This document shows positions 26,788 through 37,064 of a stretch of DNA of 64,000 nucleotides, one piece after another. The stretch comes from Pseudomonas frederiksbergensis (GTDB lineage: Bacteria > Pseudomonadota > Gammaproteobacteria > Pseudomonadales > Pseudomonadaceae), in NCBI RefSeq assembly GCF_003732665.1, contig NZ_MOBP01000001.1, positions 43,466 to 107,465 on the forward strand, in the 5' to 3' direction. Each line of letters opens with the position of its first letter. The first letter of the stretch is position 1. Under the pieces are notes generated by a model that was given only the letters and a program-made list of their open reading frames with translations, was not told where the DNA came from and made no database searches. The translations under genes and the position numbers were made by a program.

Positions 26788-27345
26788 TTATGCCTTCTTT
26801 GCGACGTCTGTTTGCTGCGCCTTCAGATAACGCTTGAGCGCGGCCAAAGAGTCCGGGCAATAAGGCTTTTGCTGGATTTCCAGCATCACCTGATCGATGG
26901 GAATAAAGCGCGCTTCGAGCACCTCTTCCGGTTGCAGGATCAGCGGGCCGTCCCACACTGCGGAAAATGCCGAACACCACAGCCGATTGCCGGTGTCTTC
27001 GAAGAAAAAATGATCATGGGCGGTCAGTTCCACACCGCTCACCCCCAGTTCTTCCTCCAGCTCACGGGCGGCGGACTCGGCGTAGCTCTCGTTGGCCTGC
27101 ACCATGCCGCCCGCCGCCACGTCCCAGTAGCCGGGATAGATGGCTTTGCTCAGGGTGCGACGGTGCACGCAGAGTTCACCGGCGGAGTTGAACAGCATGA
27201 TGTAGGTGCCGCGCCCGATCAGCCCGCGTTCGCGCAAGTCGCTGCGGACCAGGCCGCCGAGCAGGTTGTCCTGCTCGTCGACCCAGGCGATCTGTTCGGC
27301 ATCGGAGGCCGCGCGATGGGCGGCCTCCCTGGCGTTATCGACCAT
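26788..27345 (-). CDS. Nudix hydrolase, YfcD-like
   Basis: This 185-residue Nudix protein has a complete Nudix box, GMVQANESYAESAARELEEE followed by LGV (the pattern Gx5Ex7REUxEExGU, about residues 80-102). The N-terminal WVDEQDNLLGGLVRSDLRER and LCVHRRTLSKAIYPGYWDV recall YfcD/isopentenyl-diphosphate isomerase-type Nudix enzymes. The substrate is unknown. The gene is followed 3' by a REP-like hairpin and lies 3 bp downstream of the DUF2333 gene, so the two probably form an operon. Confidence 0.9.
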   Translation of the reverse strand: MVDNAREAAHRAASDAEQIAWVDEQDNLLGGLVRSDLRERGLIGRGTYIMLFNSAGELCVHRRTLSKAIYPGYWDVAAGGMVQANESYAESAARELEEELGVSGVELTAHDHFFFEDTGNRLWCSAFSAVWDGPLILQPEEVLEARFIPIDQVMLEIQQKPYCPDSLAALKRYLKAQQTDVAKKA

Positions 27346-27348
27346 GAC

Positions 27349-28416
27349 TCAGCCCTGGTTAAGCAGTTGACGCAAATCGATCACCGCCGCGTTGGCCCGG
27401 GAAATGTAGTTGGCCATGACCAGCGAATGGTTGGCCAATACGCCAAAGCCGCTGCCGTTGAGGATCATCGGGCTCCACACAGGTTCCTGCGAAGCCTCCA
27501 GTTCACGGATGATCTGGCGCACGCTGACCGTGGCGTTTTTCTTCGCCAATACGTCGGCGAAGTCGACTTCGATGGCGCGCAGCAGGTGGGACAAGGCCCA
27601 GGCCTGACCGCGAGCTTCGTAGAACACGTTGTCGATCTGCATCCACGGGGTTTCGACGATTTCCTCGTCAACCTGCGGCACCTGGCCCGGCACCACCACT
27701 TCGGTTTTCAGCGAAGTGTTGAGCTTGACCCGGCCGACACTGGCCGACAGCCGTTGCGACAACGAACCCAAACGGGTGCCGACATCGCCCAGCCAGTTGT
27801 TCAGGTTGTCGGCGCGAGCATAGAACAAGGCGTTTTTCTGCGCAGGATCGGACAGACGCGCCTGGTAGCGGCTCAGGGAATTGATGCCTTCCTGATATTC
27901 CGACTCGCTGGATGGCAGCACCCAGCTCTTGTTATCGAAGTTGAAACGCGGCTCGGCCTTGGCCAGGTCCGAGTCTTCCGCCGACTGCGACTGCGATCGG
28001 GCAAAGTCTTTACGCAGGGCACGGGTCAGGTCGCGGACCTGGACCAGCACGCCATATTCCCAGCTCGGCATGTTGTCCATCCACAGGCCCGGCGGGAAAC
28101 GGTCGTTGGAAATGTAGCCGCCCGGTTTGTTCAACAACGTACCGGCGACGGACTTGAGGGTTTCCACCGTGGTGTAACCGACGACCATCTGCCGGCCATC
28201 CTTCTCCGCCGCCACTTGGGCATTTTGCTGGACCGGGAACAGCGCAGGCTCTTCGCTCCAGTACCAGCCCAGGCCGATGGTCACCAACAGGTAAATGGCA
28301 ATCAGGGTGGCCAGCGCCCGGCTGAACAACAGGCCGCTGACGTAGCTGCGGGTGGCCGATTTCGGTTCAGCGGCACGTTCAGGTGCGCTGCCCGCGCGGT
28401 TCTTCCAGTCCAGCAT
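27349..28416 (-). CDS. DUF2333 inner-membrane-anchored protein
   Basis: This 355-residue protein has a cytoplasmic N-terminus, one membrane helix (LATLIAIYLLVTIGLGWYW, about residues 35-53) and a large periplasmic domain typical of DUF2333 (GGYISNDRFPPGLWMDNMPS, WEYGVLVQVRDLTRALR). Its function is unknown. The position between the Nudix gene and gcbA is conserved in Pseudomonas, from memory. It is the first gene of the unit running toward the Nudix gene. The region upstream, 28417-28853, contains only a long inverted repeat and the gcbA promoter. Confidence 0.88.
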   Translation of the reverse strand: MLDWKNRAGSAPERAAEPKSATRSYVSGLLFSRALATLIAIYLLVTIGLGWYWSEEPALFPVQQNAQVAAEKDGRQMVVGYTTVETLKSVAGTLLNKPGGYISNDRFPPGLWMDNMPSWEYGVLVQVRDLTRALRKDFARSQSQSAEDSDLAKAEPRFNFDNKSWVLPSSESEYQEGINSLSRYQARLSDPAQKNALFYARADNLNNWLGDVGTRLGSLSQRLSASVGRVKLNTSLKTEVVVPGQVPQVDEEIVETPWMQIDNVFYEARGQAWALSHLLRAIEVDFADVLAKKNATVSVRQIIRELEASQEPVWSPMILNGSGFGVLANHSLVMANYISRANAAVIDLRQLLNQG

Positions 28417-28562
28417 GGCGATATCCTTTCAATCACTTGAGTTCATCGGTTCGACCACAACCCTACGCCATCGTGCCGCTTTTTACCGCACCTGAATCCT
28501 GCGGGAAACAGCGAGCCATACAATCGCATCGATCGAGGCGCCACTATAAATGAAGCACAGCC

Positions 28563-28711
28563 TTGTAGCAGCTGCCGAGCCTGCGAGGCTGCGTTCGGCG
28601 GCGAAGCCGTCGTAAAACCTGAGTGCCAGTTCTTCATGAAACACCGCACGACCTGATTTCACGACTGCTGCGCAGCCGAACGCAGCCTCGCAGGCTCGGC
28701 AGCTGCTACAA
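28563..28711. repeat. Perfect 36-bp inverted repeat with a 77-bp spacer
   Basis: Left arm 28563-28598 begins TTGTAGCAGCTGCCGAGCCT and ends GCGTTCGG. Right arm 28676-28711 is its exact reverse complement. It occupies the middle of the 437-bp gap between the divergent DUF2333 and gcbA genes. The arms contain the smaller palindrome AGCCTGCGAGGCT. The sequence differs from the GTGGGAGC REP class and looks like a separate palindromic family of this genome or a small non-autonomous element. Confidence 0.92.
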
Positions 28712-28853
28712 AGACCCTTCTCGACCGCCTGGTCAGAAACTGAATGATGTCGCTTTACAGATTATTGATGCAGGACACTCATGTGATCGAAAAGAGGTGC
28801 TAGCATAGAGCCACCAGTCGATCTCAGCATGCACCCTAACTAGTAGTCAGGAT

Positions 28854-30524
28854 ATGACCGAGCCAGAAGACCCCAGCCGTGAGCGCCTCAAGCACCACTT
28901 TGCCCAGCGGGTAATTCATCAGGCACGTCAGATACTTGAGATATGGCAGCGCCTGCAACGCAGCGAGTGGTCCACCACCGATTTATCCGAGCTCAGCGAG
29001 GCCAACCTGCGCCTGCTGCGTTTTGCCGAGCGCTTCGAACAACCGGAACACTCGCAACTGGCACGCCACATCGGCCAGTCCCTGGAAGCGGTGGACGCCA
29101 ATCGCGGACGCCTTAGCAGCGGCCTGATCACTGACCTCAACCGTTTGATGCAACGCCTGTCCCGCACCGGCCTGCGTCACGGCGATCAACTGGACCAGAC
29201 GTTCCTGCCGCCGCTGCGCAAACCGATCTATGTAATGTTGCAGGATCACGACCGGGCCGAGCGGCTGGCCAAGCAACTGGAATTCTTCGGGCTCAGTGCC
29301 CAATCCCTGGACAGCGTGTCGGCGTTCCGCTCCTCGATGGTCGAGCGCCTGCCGGCGGCGATTGTCATGGACGTGGATTTCAGCGGCCCCGGCATCGGCC
29401 TGAAACTGGCCGCCGAAGCCCAGGTCGGCCTCGACGAACCGCTGCCGCTGCTGTTTTTCAGCCTGCACGAAACCGATACGCCGACCCGCCTGGCCGCTGT
29501 GCGCGCCGGTGGCCAGGAATTTCTCACCGGCACCCTCGAAGCGTCGAGCCTGCTGGAGAAGATCGAAGTCCTGACCTGCGTCGCCCAGTACGAACCCTAT
29601 AAAGTGTTGATCATCGACGACTCCCGCGCCCAGGCCTTGCACACCGAGCGCCTGCTCAACAGCGCCGGGATCGTCACGCGGACCTTGATCGAGCCGATCC
29701 AGGCCATGGCCGAACTCGCGGATTTCCAGCCCGACCTGATCATCCTCGACATGTACATGCCAGCCTGCACCGGTACGGAACTGGCCAAGGTGATCCGCCA
29801 CAACGACCGCTATGTCAGCGTGCCGATCATTTACCTGTCCGCCGAAGACGACCTGGACAAGCAACTCGACGCCATGAGCGAGGGCGGCGATGACTTCCTG
29901 ACCAAGCCAATCAAGCCCCGGCACCTGATCACCACCGTGCGCAACCGCGCCGCCCGTGCCCGTAACCTCAAAGCACGGATGGTCCGCGACAGCCTCACCG
30001 GTTTGTACAACCACACCCATATCCTGCAATTGCTCGAAGACTGCTCGTTCCGCGCCCGCCGCGAGAACAAGCCGCTGAGCTTTGCGATGCTCGACATCGA
30101 CCACTTCAAACGGGTCAACGACAGCCACGGTCACCCCATGGGCGACCGGGTGATCAAGAGCCTGGCGCTGTTTCTCAAGCAGCGACTACGCAAGACCGAC
30201 TTCATTGGCCGTTATGGCGGTGAAGAGTTCGCCATCGTGATGCCGGACACCGATGTCGAATCGGCCCACAAGGTGCTCGACGAAATCCGACAGCGCTTTG
30301 CCGAAATTCACTACCCGGCACAGCCACAGGACCTTTGGTGCACCTTCAGCGCCGGGGTGGTGGAGCTGCGCGAAGATTCCGACAGCCTGATGATGGCCAG
30401 CCAGGCGGACGAGGCGCTGTACCGCGCCAAGGACGCCGGACGCAACCGCGTGCAAGCGGCGCGGGCGTCAAAGCAAAGTGCCACTTTTTCATCGGAATCC
30501 ACCGAGTCGGTCATAACCCTGTAA
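28854..30524 (+). CDS. gcbA: GcbA-like diguanylate cyclase with two receiver domains
   Basis: This 556-residue protein has an N-terminal helical region (about 1-120), a first receiver that is partly degenerate ([24 protein letters not shown]), a second complete receiver (VLIIDDS; phosphoacceptor D299 in [10 protein letters not shown] in FLTKPIKP) and a GGDEF domain with GGEEF at residues 455-459. RKTD five residues before GGEEF is a product-inhibition I-site (RxxD). It should therefore make c-di-GMP under feedback control. GcbA promotes attachment in P. fluorescens and dispersal control in P. aeruginosa, and sits next to ctpL there as here. It is separate from ctpL by 52 bp. Confidence 0.92.
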   Translation: MTEPEDPSRERLKHHFAQRVIHQARQILEIWQRLQRSEWSTTDLSELSEANLRLLRFAERFEQPEHSQLARHIGQSLEAVDANRGRLSSGLITDLNRLMQRLSRTGLRHGDQLDQTFLPPLRKPIYVMLQDHDRAERLAKQLEFFGLSAQSLDSVSAFRSSMVERLPAAIVMDVDFSGPGIGLKLAAEAQVGLDEPLPLLFFSLHETDTPTRLAAVRAGGQEFLTGTLEASSLLEKIEVLTCVAQYEPYKVLIIDDSRAQALHTERLLNSAGIVTRTLIEPIQAMAELADFQPDLIILDMYMPACTGTELAKVIRHNDRYVSVPIIYLSAEDDLDKQLDAMSEGGDDFLTKPIKPRHLITTVRNRAARARNLKARMVRDSLTGLYNHTHILQLLEDCSFRARRENKPLSFAMLDIDHFKRVNDSHGHPMGDRVIKSLALFLKQRLRKTDFIGRYGGEEFAIVMPDTDVESAHKVLDEIRQRFAEIHYPAQPQDLWCTFSAGVVELREDSDSLMMASQADEALYRAKDAGRNRVQAARASKQSATFSSESTESVITL

Positions 30525-30576
30525 CACAAACGCAATAAATTCAGGCGCTTACCATTCTGCCGTTGGTAGACCCGTT

Positions 30577-32523
30577 ATGCGCCTGAAGCTGCTGACCAAT
30601 CTCAATACTCTCCTGCTGGTCGCCGTGTGCGTCGCCCTCGGCGCCACATTGTGGTGGTCGCAAAAGGCCTTGGAGCGTCCCTATCTATTGATGGAACGCT
30701 ACCTGGGACTGTCCCAGCAGTTTCAAAATGAAGTGGCGCGCAATGTCGAGGATTACCTGTCCAGCGGCGATGCCTTGCGGTTGAGCAGCGCCAGCCAGGC
30801 CATCGACAGTCTGCAAAAAGAACTCACCGAACTGCCCCCGGCCTTGGCCGACACCTTGCGCCCGAGCCTGTCGAGCCTGGAAGAATTCAGCAAGACTGAC
30901 CTGCTGGCCGCCGGCAAACTCGCCGGCGATCCCCAAGCATTGTTGCTGCAAGCTGAACGGGAATTGAGTGCGAGCCTTGATCAGCTCAGCCAATACGCCA
31001 GCAGCAACGCGACGTACCTGACGCCATTGCTCGCCGCCTCCCAGCATTTGGGCAAACTGTCCCTGGCCCGGGACAAACTGGTCAGCAGCGGCCGCAGTGA
31101 ACTGGCTGCCGATGTCGAGCGCGAAGTCACCAGCATTCGCGCCCAAGCGACGCAACTGGATGCCTTGCCGCTGCTCGGCGTGACGACCAGCGCGGAATCG
31201 AGCGCCGACGATTTCAACGCGATGATGGGTCTGGAAAACACCGAAAAAGCCGTGGCCGAAGATGCCGGCGTCGGCCTCAAGCGTGAACTCAACAGCCTGC
31301 TTACCCGCTACCCCGCCGAACTGGCGCGTACCCGTGACCAGATCCAGAAACGCACCGACCTGAGCGCCGCGACCCACCTGAAAATCGCCGCCGTGCAGCA
31401 AGCCATCGCCGGTCTGGAGCCGGTGGTGCGCGCTCAACACGGGCAGATCCAGGGCGAAGTGCGCTTGATGCAAGGGCTGATGATCGGCCTGATCCTGCTG
31501 ATCGCGCTGTTGATCGACACCTTGCAACGCCGCCTGGCCCGGACCCTGACCAATCTGGCGCCCGCGCTGTCGACCTGGGCCGAAGGCGACTTCAGCCAGG
31601 ACATCCAGTTGGGCAAGACCAACCGCGAGCTGCATGACATCCAGGCCTCGCTCAATCGCTTGCGCGCCTATCTGGTGGATTTGGTGGGGACCATTCGCCT
31701 CAACGCCGAACAGGTTGCCGGCAGCAGCCGCACCCTGGCCGAACTGAGTAACGACCTGCACAGCGGCGCTGAACATCAGGCCGGCGACACCGCGCTGATC
31801 CGCGATTCCCTCGGTGAACTGGAAGCCACCATCCAACAAGTGGCCGGCGATGCCAGCCAGGCCGCCGACGCCAGCCGTCATGCCGGGTTGGCGGTGGAGC
31901 ATGGGCAGAAAGTGATCGGCCTGAGCCTCACCGGGTTGCATGCGTTGGTGGGCGAGGTGCAAGGCAACGCGCAGATGATCGAACACCTGGCCGAAGAGTC
32001 GGCGACCATCGGCGGCGTGCTGACCGTGATCCGTTCGATTGCCGACCAGACCAACCTGTTGGCCCTGAACGCGGCCATTGAAGCTGCCCGCGCCGGGGAG
32101 ATGGGCCGGGGTTTTGCAGTGGTCGCCGAAGAGGTTCGCTCGCTGGCGCAACGCACCGCCGGCGCCACCGCCGAAATCCAGACTTTGATCGCCGGCCTGC
32201 AAACCGCCGCCCGGCAATCGGTGGAAGGCATGCGCGCCCAGGTCGAACACGCCGAAGCCACGGCCAATCAGGCACAAGACGCTGACGGCGCGCTGGATAA
32301 AATCGTCGACGCGATCCAGACCATCGCCGACACGGCGGTGCGCATTGCCGATGTCACGGCGCAGCAGAGTGGCGCGGTCAGTGAGATCCGCGATCACAGC
32401 GAGCGAATTCACCAGTTGGGTGGGGATAACTTGCTGAGGATTGGTGAAGGGCGCGAGCAAGGGGAGAATCTGTTGGTGTTGGGCGGGCGACTTCACACGG
32501 CCGTTCAGGCCTTCCGCGTCTGA
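30577..32523 (+). CDS. ctpL: CtpL-like methyl-accepting chemotaxis protein
   Basis: This 648-residue chemoreceptor has a first membrane helix (about residues 9-28), a long all-helical periplasmic domain to about 300, a second helix ([17 protein letters not shown]), a HAMP-like segment and a signalling domain. The domain's hairpin tip is [20 protein letters not shown], followed by [20 protein letters not shown]. CtpL mediates taxis to inorganic phosphate and some aromatics in Pseudomonas; that ligand is taken from synteny with P. aeruginosa and is not visible in the sequence. It is followed by a REP doublet. Confidence 0.88.
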   Translation: MRLKLLTNLNTLLLVAVCVALGATLWWSQKALERPYLLMERYLGLSQQFQNEVARNVEDYLSSGDALRLSSASQAIDSLQKELTELPPALADTLRPSLSSLEEFSKTDLLAAGKLAGDPQALLLQAERELSASLDQLSQYASSNATYLTPLLAASQHLGKLSLARDKLVSSGRSELAADVEREVTSIRAQATQLDALPLLGVTTSAESSADDFNAMMGLENTEKAVAEDAGVGLKRELNSLLTRYPAELARTRDQIQKRTDLSAATHLKIAAVQQAIAGLEPVVRAQHGQIQGEVRLMQGLMIGLILLIALLIDTLQRRLARTLTNLAPALSTWAEGDFSQDIQLGKTNRELHDIQASLNRLRAYLVDLVGTIRLNAEQVAGSSRTLAELSNDLHSGAEHQAGDTALIRDSLGELEATIQQVAGDASQAADASRHAGLAVEHGQKVIGLSLTGLHALVGEVQGNAQMIEHLAEESATIGGVLTVIRSIADQTNLLALNAAIEAARAGEMGRGFAVVAEEVRSLAQRTAGATAEIQTLIAGLQTAARQSVEGMRAQVEHAEATANQAQDADGALDKIVDAIQTIADTAVRIADVTAQQSGAVSEIRDHSERIHQLGGDNLLRIGEGREQGENLLVLGGRLHTAVQAFRV

Positions 32524-32530
32524 TACACCG

Positions 32531-32598
32531 CTTTCGCGAGCAAGCCCGCTCCCACATTTGGAATGCGTTCCCCTGTGGGAGCGGGCTTGCTCGCGAAG
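32531..32598. repeat. REP doublet, inward orientation
   Basis: CTTTCGCGAGCAAGCCCGCT is followed by GTGGGAGCGGGCTTGCTCGCG, so the pair is in the opposite order to most doublets here and the spacer is only about 20 bp. It lies between ctpL and dsbD. Confidence 0.9.
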
Positions 32599-32687
32599 AC
32601 GCCAGAACAAGCAGCATAAAATTCCAGGCCCTGCACACCCGCCGACTGTCCGCTATCATGCCCCCACTTCCGATACGCGAGATTGTC

Positions 32688-34451
32688 ATGCGCCGCTTGC
32701 TCTGCCTGTTGCTATTAGTCCTAGCCCTGCCGGCCTCCGCCACCGGGTTGCTGGACAGTCGACCCAGTTCGACCCTGGGCTCGATCAACAACAGCGCCGA
32801 TTTCCTGCCGGTGCGCGAAGCCTTTCAATTGAGCCTGGTAGAGAGCACGCCGCAATCAATCAAGCTGCGCTTCGTCGCCACCGAGGGGTACTACCTCTAT
32901 CGTCACCGCTTCCAGTTTCGCGCCGATCCGGTCGATGTCGTGCTCGGCGCGGCGCAACTGCCCGACGGTGAAAAGAAGCACGACGAGTACTTCGGCGATG
33001 TCGAGGTCTACCACGGCATTCTGGACGTAGAATTGCCGCGCACCGATCAACGGGCGTTCACCCTGGCGGTGACTTATCAGGGCTGCGCCGATAAAGGCCT
33101 GTGTTATCCGCCGGAAACCGAGCGGTTGAGCATTGATGGCAACGGTGCGGTTATCGCCGACAAGTCTGCTCCCACCGTGGCGAACTGGAGCTGGCGCGAA
33201 CTGGCGCTGTTTTTCCTCGCCGGCCTGGGCCTGACGTTTACCCCGTGTGTGTTGCCGATGCTGCCGATTCTCTCCGGCGTAGTGTTGCGCGGCCAGGTCG
33301 GCGGGCTGCGCGGGTTTAATCTGTCCTTGGCGTACGTACTGCCGATGGCGGCGTGTTTCGCCCTGCTCGGCGCGTTGATGGGGATGTTCGGCGCACAACT
33401 CAATCTTCAGGCACGCCTGCAATCGGCCTGGGTGCTAGTGCCGTTCGCAATGTTCTTTGCGGTATTTGCGCTGGCGATGTTCGGCGTCTTCGAACTGAAA
33501 CTGCCGCACTTCATCAGCAGCCGACTGGACCGGATTGCCGGGCGCACCGAAGGCGGCTCGTTGTGGGGTGCCGCGGTGTTGGGCGTGGTTTCCAGCCTGC
33601 TGGTTTCACCTTGCGTCTCGGCGCCCCTGGCCGGTGCGTTGCTGTACATCAGCGCCAGCGGCGATGCCTTGGGCGGCGGTTTGAAACTGTTTGTGCTGGG
33701 CCTGGGCATGGGCGCGCCACTGTTGCTGGTGGCCACTGGCGGCGCAGCCTGGCTGCCGAAAAGCGGACCGTGGCTGGTTTATGTGAAAAACGCCATTGGC
33801 GTGCTGCTGCTGGGGCTGGCGGTGGGATTGCTCAGTCGAGTGTTGCCGGGCCAGATCACCTTGCTGTTGATCGGTTTACTGGCCGGCGGCGTCGGTTTGT
33901 TCATGGGCGCACTGGAGTTCGTCTACAAACCTCCTCGAAAACGCCTGGGGCAATTGCTGGGGATGTTCCTGGTGTTTTATGCCCTGGCCTGTTGGTACGG
34001 CGCATTCAGCGGCCAGACCGATCCATTCAGTCCCATTGGCCAGCCACGCACTGTCGTAGCCACCGAACAGACGCAAAACACCGGCACCTGGCAAACCGTC
34101 ACCACCCCTGGCGACCTCGATCGCGTCCTCGCCGAAGCGAAAGCATCGGGCACCCCACTGCTGCTGGACTGGTACGCCGACTGGTGCATCAGCTGCAAAG
34201 TGATCGAACACCAAGTGCTGAACGACGCCAAAGTCGTGGAAGGGCTCAAGGGTTATCGCCTGATTCGCTTCGACGTCACCGCCAGCAACGCCGAGCAACG
34301 CGCCCTGCTCGACCGCTACACATTGTTCGGCCCTCCGGCGCTGATGTTTTTCGATGAAGACGGCATCGAGCGCACCGATGTGCGGGTAATCGGCGAGATC
34401 AATGCAAAAGACTTCGCCGAACGTGTCGACAAAGCGAATGACCGGATTTAA
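32688..34451 (+). CDS. dsbD: DsbD/DipZ thiol:disulfide interchange protein
   Basis: This 587-residue transmembrane electron carrier brings reducing power from cytoplasmic thioredoxin to periplasmic DsbC/DsbG. Signal peptide MRRLLCLLLLVLALPASA; N-terminal alpha domain with the Cys pair GCADKGLCYPP; a central eight-helix part with the two Cys in LTFTPCVLPMLP and LVSPCVSAPLAG; and a C-terminal thioredoxin domain with WYADWCISCK. All six catalytic Cys are present. I chose the ATG at 32688; the upstream frame lacks a signal sequence start. Confidence 0.95.
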   Translation: MRRLLCLLLLVLALPASATGLLDSRPSSTLGSINNSADFLPVREAFQLSLVESTPQSIKLRFVATEGYYLYRHRFQFRADPVDVVLGAAQLPDGEKKHDEYFGDVEVYHGILDVELPRTDQRAFTLAVTYQGCADKGLCYPPETERLSIDGNGAVIADKSAPTVANWSWRELALFFLAGLGLTFTPCVLPMLPILSGVVLRGQVGGLRGFNLSLAYVLPMAACFALLGALMGMFGAQLNLQARLQSAWVLVPFAMFFAVFALAMFGVFELKLPHFISSRLDRIAGRTEGGSLWGAAVLGVVSSLLVSPCVSAPLAGALLYISASGDALGGGLKLFVLGLGMGAPLLLVATGGAAWLPKSGPWLVYVKNAIGVLLLGLAVGLLSRVLPGQITLLLIGLLAGGVGLFMGALEFVYKPPRKRLGQLLGMFLVFYALACWYGAFSGQTDPFSPIGQPRTVVATEQTQNTGTWQTVTTPGDLDRVLAEAKASGTPLLLDWYADWCISCKVIEHQVLNDAKVVEGLKGYRLIRFDVTASNAEQRALLDRYTLFGPPALMFFDEDGIERTDVRVIGEINAKDFAERVDKANDRI

Positions 34452-34582
34452 TCACTCGGTCATATATTTCGCGCAAACATCGGCCATCGTGCTGGCTATT
34501 GCATAGAACTGGACAGTCACAAAGGCTTTGCGGCATAGTCGCCGGGTTCTGACAATTGCACACAGATAACAAGGAACAGCAG

Positions 34583-35035
34583 ATGGCGACGCTACTGGTT
34601 CTGCACGGACCCAACCTGAACTTGCTCGGCACCCGTGAACCGGGCACCTACGGCGCTACGACACTGGCGCAGATCAACCAGGACCTGGAACGCCGTGCTC
34701 GCGAGGCCGGTCATCATTTGCTGCACCTGCAAAGCAACGCCGAGTACGAATTGATTGACCGCATCCACGCTGCCAGCAGCGAAGGTGTGGACTTCATTCT
34801 GATCAATCCAGCAGCTTTTACACACACAAGCGTCGCATTACGTGACGCGCTGCTGGCGGTGAGCATCCCATTCATCGAAGTGCATTTGTCCAACGTGCAC
34901 AAACGCGAACCTTTCCGCCATCACTCTTACTTCTCCGATGTAGCGGTGGGAGTGATCTGCGGCCTTGGCGCCAGCGGTTATCGACTGGCCCTGGAGGCCG
35001 CACTAGAGCAACTTGAAAGACAGGCAACGGCTTGA
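34583..35035 (+). CDS. aroQ: Type II 3-dehydroquinate dehydratase AroQ
   Basis: This 150-residue enzyme of the shikimate pathway dehydrates 3-dehydroquinate. The family signatures are [19 protein letters not shown] (the catalytic Tyr is in this loop), [33 protein letters not shown] and the His-containing [20 protein letters not shown]. The ATG at 34583 has AAGGAA about eight bases upstream. It precedes accB by 48 bp, the standard Pseudomonas arrangement. Confidence 0.97.
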   Translation: MATLLVLHGPNLNLLGTREPGTYGATTLAQINQDLERRAREAGHHLLHLQSNAEYELIDRIHAASSEGVDFILINPAAFTHTSVALRDALLAVSIPFIEVHLSNVHKREPFRHHSYFSDVAVGVICGLGASGYRLALEAALEQLERQATA

Positions 35036-35083
35036 ACAACAAGCGTTGAACGCCCCTGACCGACCCTTGGGAGTTGATGATTC

Positions 35084-35545
35084 ATGGATATCCGTAAAGT
35101 TAAGAAACTGATCGAATTGCTGGAAGAGTCCGGCATCGACGAGCTCGAGATCAAGGAAGGCGAAGAGTCCGTACGCATCAGCCGTCACAGCAAGACCCCG
35201 GCTCAGCAGTACTACGCTCCAGCGCCAATGCACGCTCCGGCCCCGGCACCTGTTGCCGCCGCTCCGGTGGCTGCCGCCGCCCCTGCTGCTCCGGCCGCAC
35301 CCGTACTGAACGGCACCGTTGCCCGTTCACCTATGGTCGGCACGTTCTATCGCAAATCTTCCCCGTCCTCGCCATCCTTCGTTGAAGTCGGCCAGACCGT
35401 GAAGAAAGGCGACACCCTGTGCATCGTTGAAGCCATGAAGATGATGAACCACATCGAAGCTGAAACCAGCGGTGTGATCGAATCCATCCTCGTCGAAGAC
35501 GGCCAGCCGGTTGAGTACGACCAACCGCTGTTCACCATCGTTTGA
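35084..35545 (+). CDS. accB: AccB, biotin carboxyl carrier protein
   Basis: This 153-residue BCCP of acetyl-CoA carboxylase has an N-terminal helical region ([20 protein letters not shown]), an Ala/Pro-rich mobile linker (about 45-75) and the biotinyl domain with [10 protein letters not shown], the acceptor being Lys119. It carries CO2 from biotin carboxylase AccC to the transferase. It is followed 17 bp later by accC in the usual accBC operon. Confidence 0.97.
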   Translation: MDIRKVKKLIELLEESGIDELEIKEGEESVRISRHSKTPAQQYYAPAPMHAPAPAPVAAAPVAAAAPAAPAAPVLNGTVARSPMVGTFYRKSSPSSPSFVEVGQTVKKGDTLCIVEAMKMMNHIEAETSGVIESILVEDGQPVEYDQPLFTIV

Positions 35546-35562
35546 ACCGCGGAGAGACTTTG

Positions 35563-36918
35563 ATGACTGCGAAGTTGGAAAAAGTTCTGATCGCCAACCG
35601 CGGTGAGATCGCCCTGCGGATCCTGCGTGCCTGCAAAGAGATGGGCATCAAGACCGTCGCCGTGTACTCCACGGCAGACAAAGAGCTGATGCACCTGGGT
35701 CTGGCGGACGAATCCGTCTGCATCGGTCCGGCATCGGCTGCAAAGTCTTACCTGCACATTCCGGCAATCATCGCCGCCGCTGAAGTGACCGGCGCTACCG
35801 CCATTCACCCAGGCTACGGTTTCCTCGCGGAAAACGCCGATTTCGCCGAACAGGTCGAGAACTCCGGTTTCGCCTTCATTGGCCCGAAAGCCGACACCAT
35901 TCGCCTGATGGGCGACAAGGTTTCGGCCAAGCACGCCATGATCGCTGCCGGCGTCCCGACTGTTCCGGGCTCCGACGGTCCGCTGCCGGAAGACGAAGAA
36001 ACTGCCCTGCGCATCGGCCGTGAAGTCGGCTACCCGGTGATCATCAAAGCCGCAGGCGGCGGCGGTGGTCGCGGCATGCGCGTTGTGCATAAAGAAGAAG
36101 ACCTGATCTCTTCGGCCAAACTGACCCGCTCCGAAGCAGGCGCGGCGTTCGGCAACCCGATGGTCTATCTGGAAAAATTCCTGACCAACCCACGTCACGT
36201 GGAAGTCCAGGTTCTTTCCGATGGTCAGGGTCATGCGATCCATCTGGGCGACCGTGATTGCTCGCTGCAACGTCGTCACCAGAAGGTTCTCGAAGAAGCG
36301 CCGGCACCGGGCATCGACGAGAAAGCTCGCGCCGAAGTCCTCGCTCGCTGCGTCAAGGCGTGCATCGACATCAACTACCGTGGCGCAGGTACTTTCGAGT
36401 TCCTGTATGAAAACGGCGCGTTTTATTTCATCGAAATGAACACCCGCGTTCAGGTTGAGCACCCGGTTTCGGAAATGGTCACCGGCATCGACATCGTCAA
36501 GGAGATGCTCAGCATCGCCGCCGGCAACAAGCTGTCGTACACCCAGGAAGACGTTGTCATCCGCGGTCACGCACTTGAATGCCGGATCAACGCGGAAGAC
36601 CCGAAAACCTTCATGCCAAGCCCAGGCACGGTCAAGCATTTCCACGCTCCAGGCGGCAACGGCGTTCGCGTCGATTCGCACCTGTACAGTGGCTATGCCG
36701 TTCCGCCGAACTACGATTCGTTGATCGGCAAGCTGATCACCTACGGCGCAACCCGTGACGAAGCCCTGGCGCGCATGCGCAATGCGCTGGACGAAATCGT
36801 TGTCGACGGGATCAAGACCAACATCCCGCTGCACCGCGACCTGGTCCGCGATGAAGGCTTCTGCAAAGGTGGAATCAACATCCACTACCTGGAACACAAG
36901 CTGGCTAACCAGCATTAA
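35563..36918 (+). CDS. accC: AccC, biotin carboxylase
   Basis: This 451-residue ATP-grasp enzyme carboxylates AccB-biotin in the first step of fatty acid synthesis. [18 protein letters not shown] is at the N-terminus, the Gly-rich ATP loop [12 protein letters not shown] is at about residue 160, and [20 protein letters not shown] with [10 protein letters not shown] marks the active site. The ATG at 35563 follows GGAGAG. The last codons and terminator fall inside a 56-bp sequence that recurs 1,700 bp downstream. Confidence 0.97.
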   Translation: MTAKLEKVLIANRGEIALRILRACKEMGIKTVAVYSTADKELMHLGLADESVCIGPASAAKSYLHIPAIIAAAEVTGATAIHPGYGFLAENADFAEQVENSGFAFIGPKADTIRLMGDKVSAKHAMIAAGVPTVPGSDGPLPEDEETALRIGREVGYPVIIKAAGGGGGRGMRVVHKEEDLISSAKLTRSEAGAAFGNPMVYLEKFLTNPRHVEVQVLSDGQGHAIHLGDRDCSLQRRHQKVLEEAPAPGIDEKARAEVLARCVKACIDINYRGAGTFEFLYENGAFYFIEMNTRVQVEHPVSEMVTGIDIVKEMLSIAAGNKLSYTQEDVVIRGHALECRINAEDPKTFMPSPGTVKHFHAPGGNGVRVDSHLYSGYAVPPNYDSLIGKLITYGATRDEALARMRNALDEIVVDGIKTNIPLHRDLVRDEGFCKGGINIHYLEHKLANQH

Positions 36919-36968
36919 GATGTGATCCAGACCAACAAAGCCGCTTTCGAGCGGCTTTGTTGTTTCTG
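36913..36968. repeat. 56-bp direct repeat, copy 1 (accC 3' end plus terminator)
   Basis: This copy runs from the last sense codon and stop of accC through its terminator (CATTAAGATGTGATCCAGAC onward to TTGTTTCTG). Copy 2 at 38613-38668 matches at 54 of 56 positions, with differences at 36916/38616 (T/C, which removes the accC stop) and 36925/38625 (T/G). The offset is exactly 1,700 bp. Confidence 0.95.
36936..36967 (+). terminator. accC intrinsic terminator
   Basis: CAAAGCCGCT, loop TTCG, then AGCGGCTTTG, followed by TTGTTTCT. A strong GC-rich stem and a T-rich tract directly after the accC stop. Confidence 0.93.
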
Positions 36969-37064
36969 GAGGTTTCATCCAATTTAACTGTCAGTTATTC
37001 GTCTGTCGGGGCTGGCTATAATCGCCCCCTAATCAACGCAACGTTGACGAACCAGAGCCTGCCT

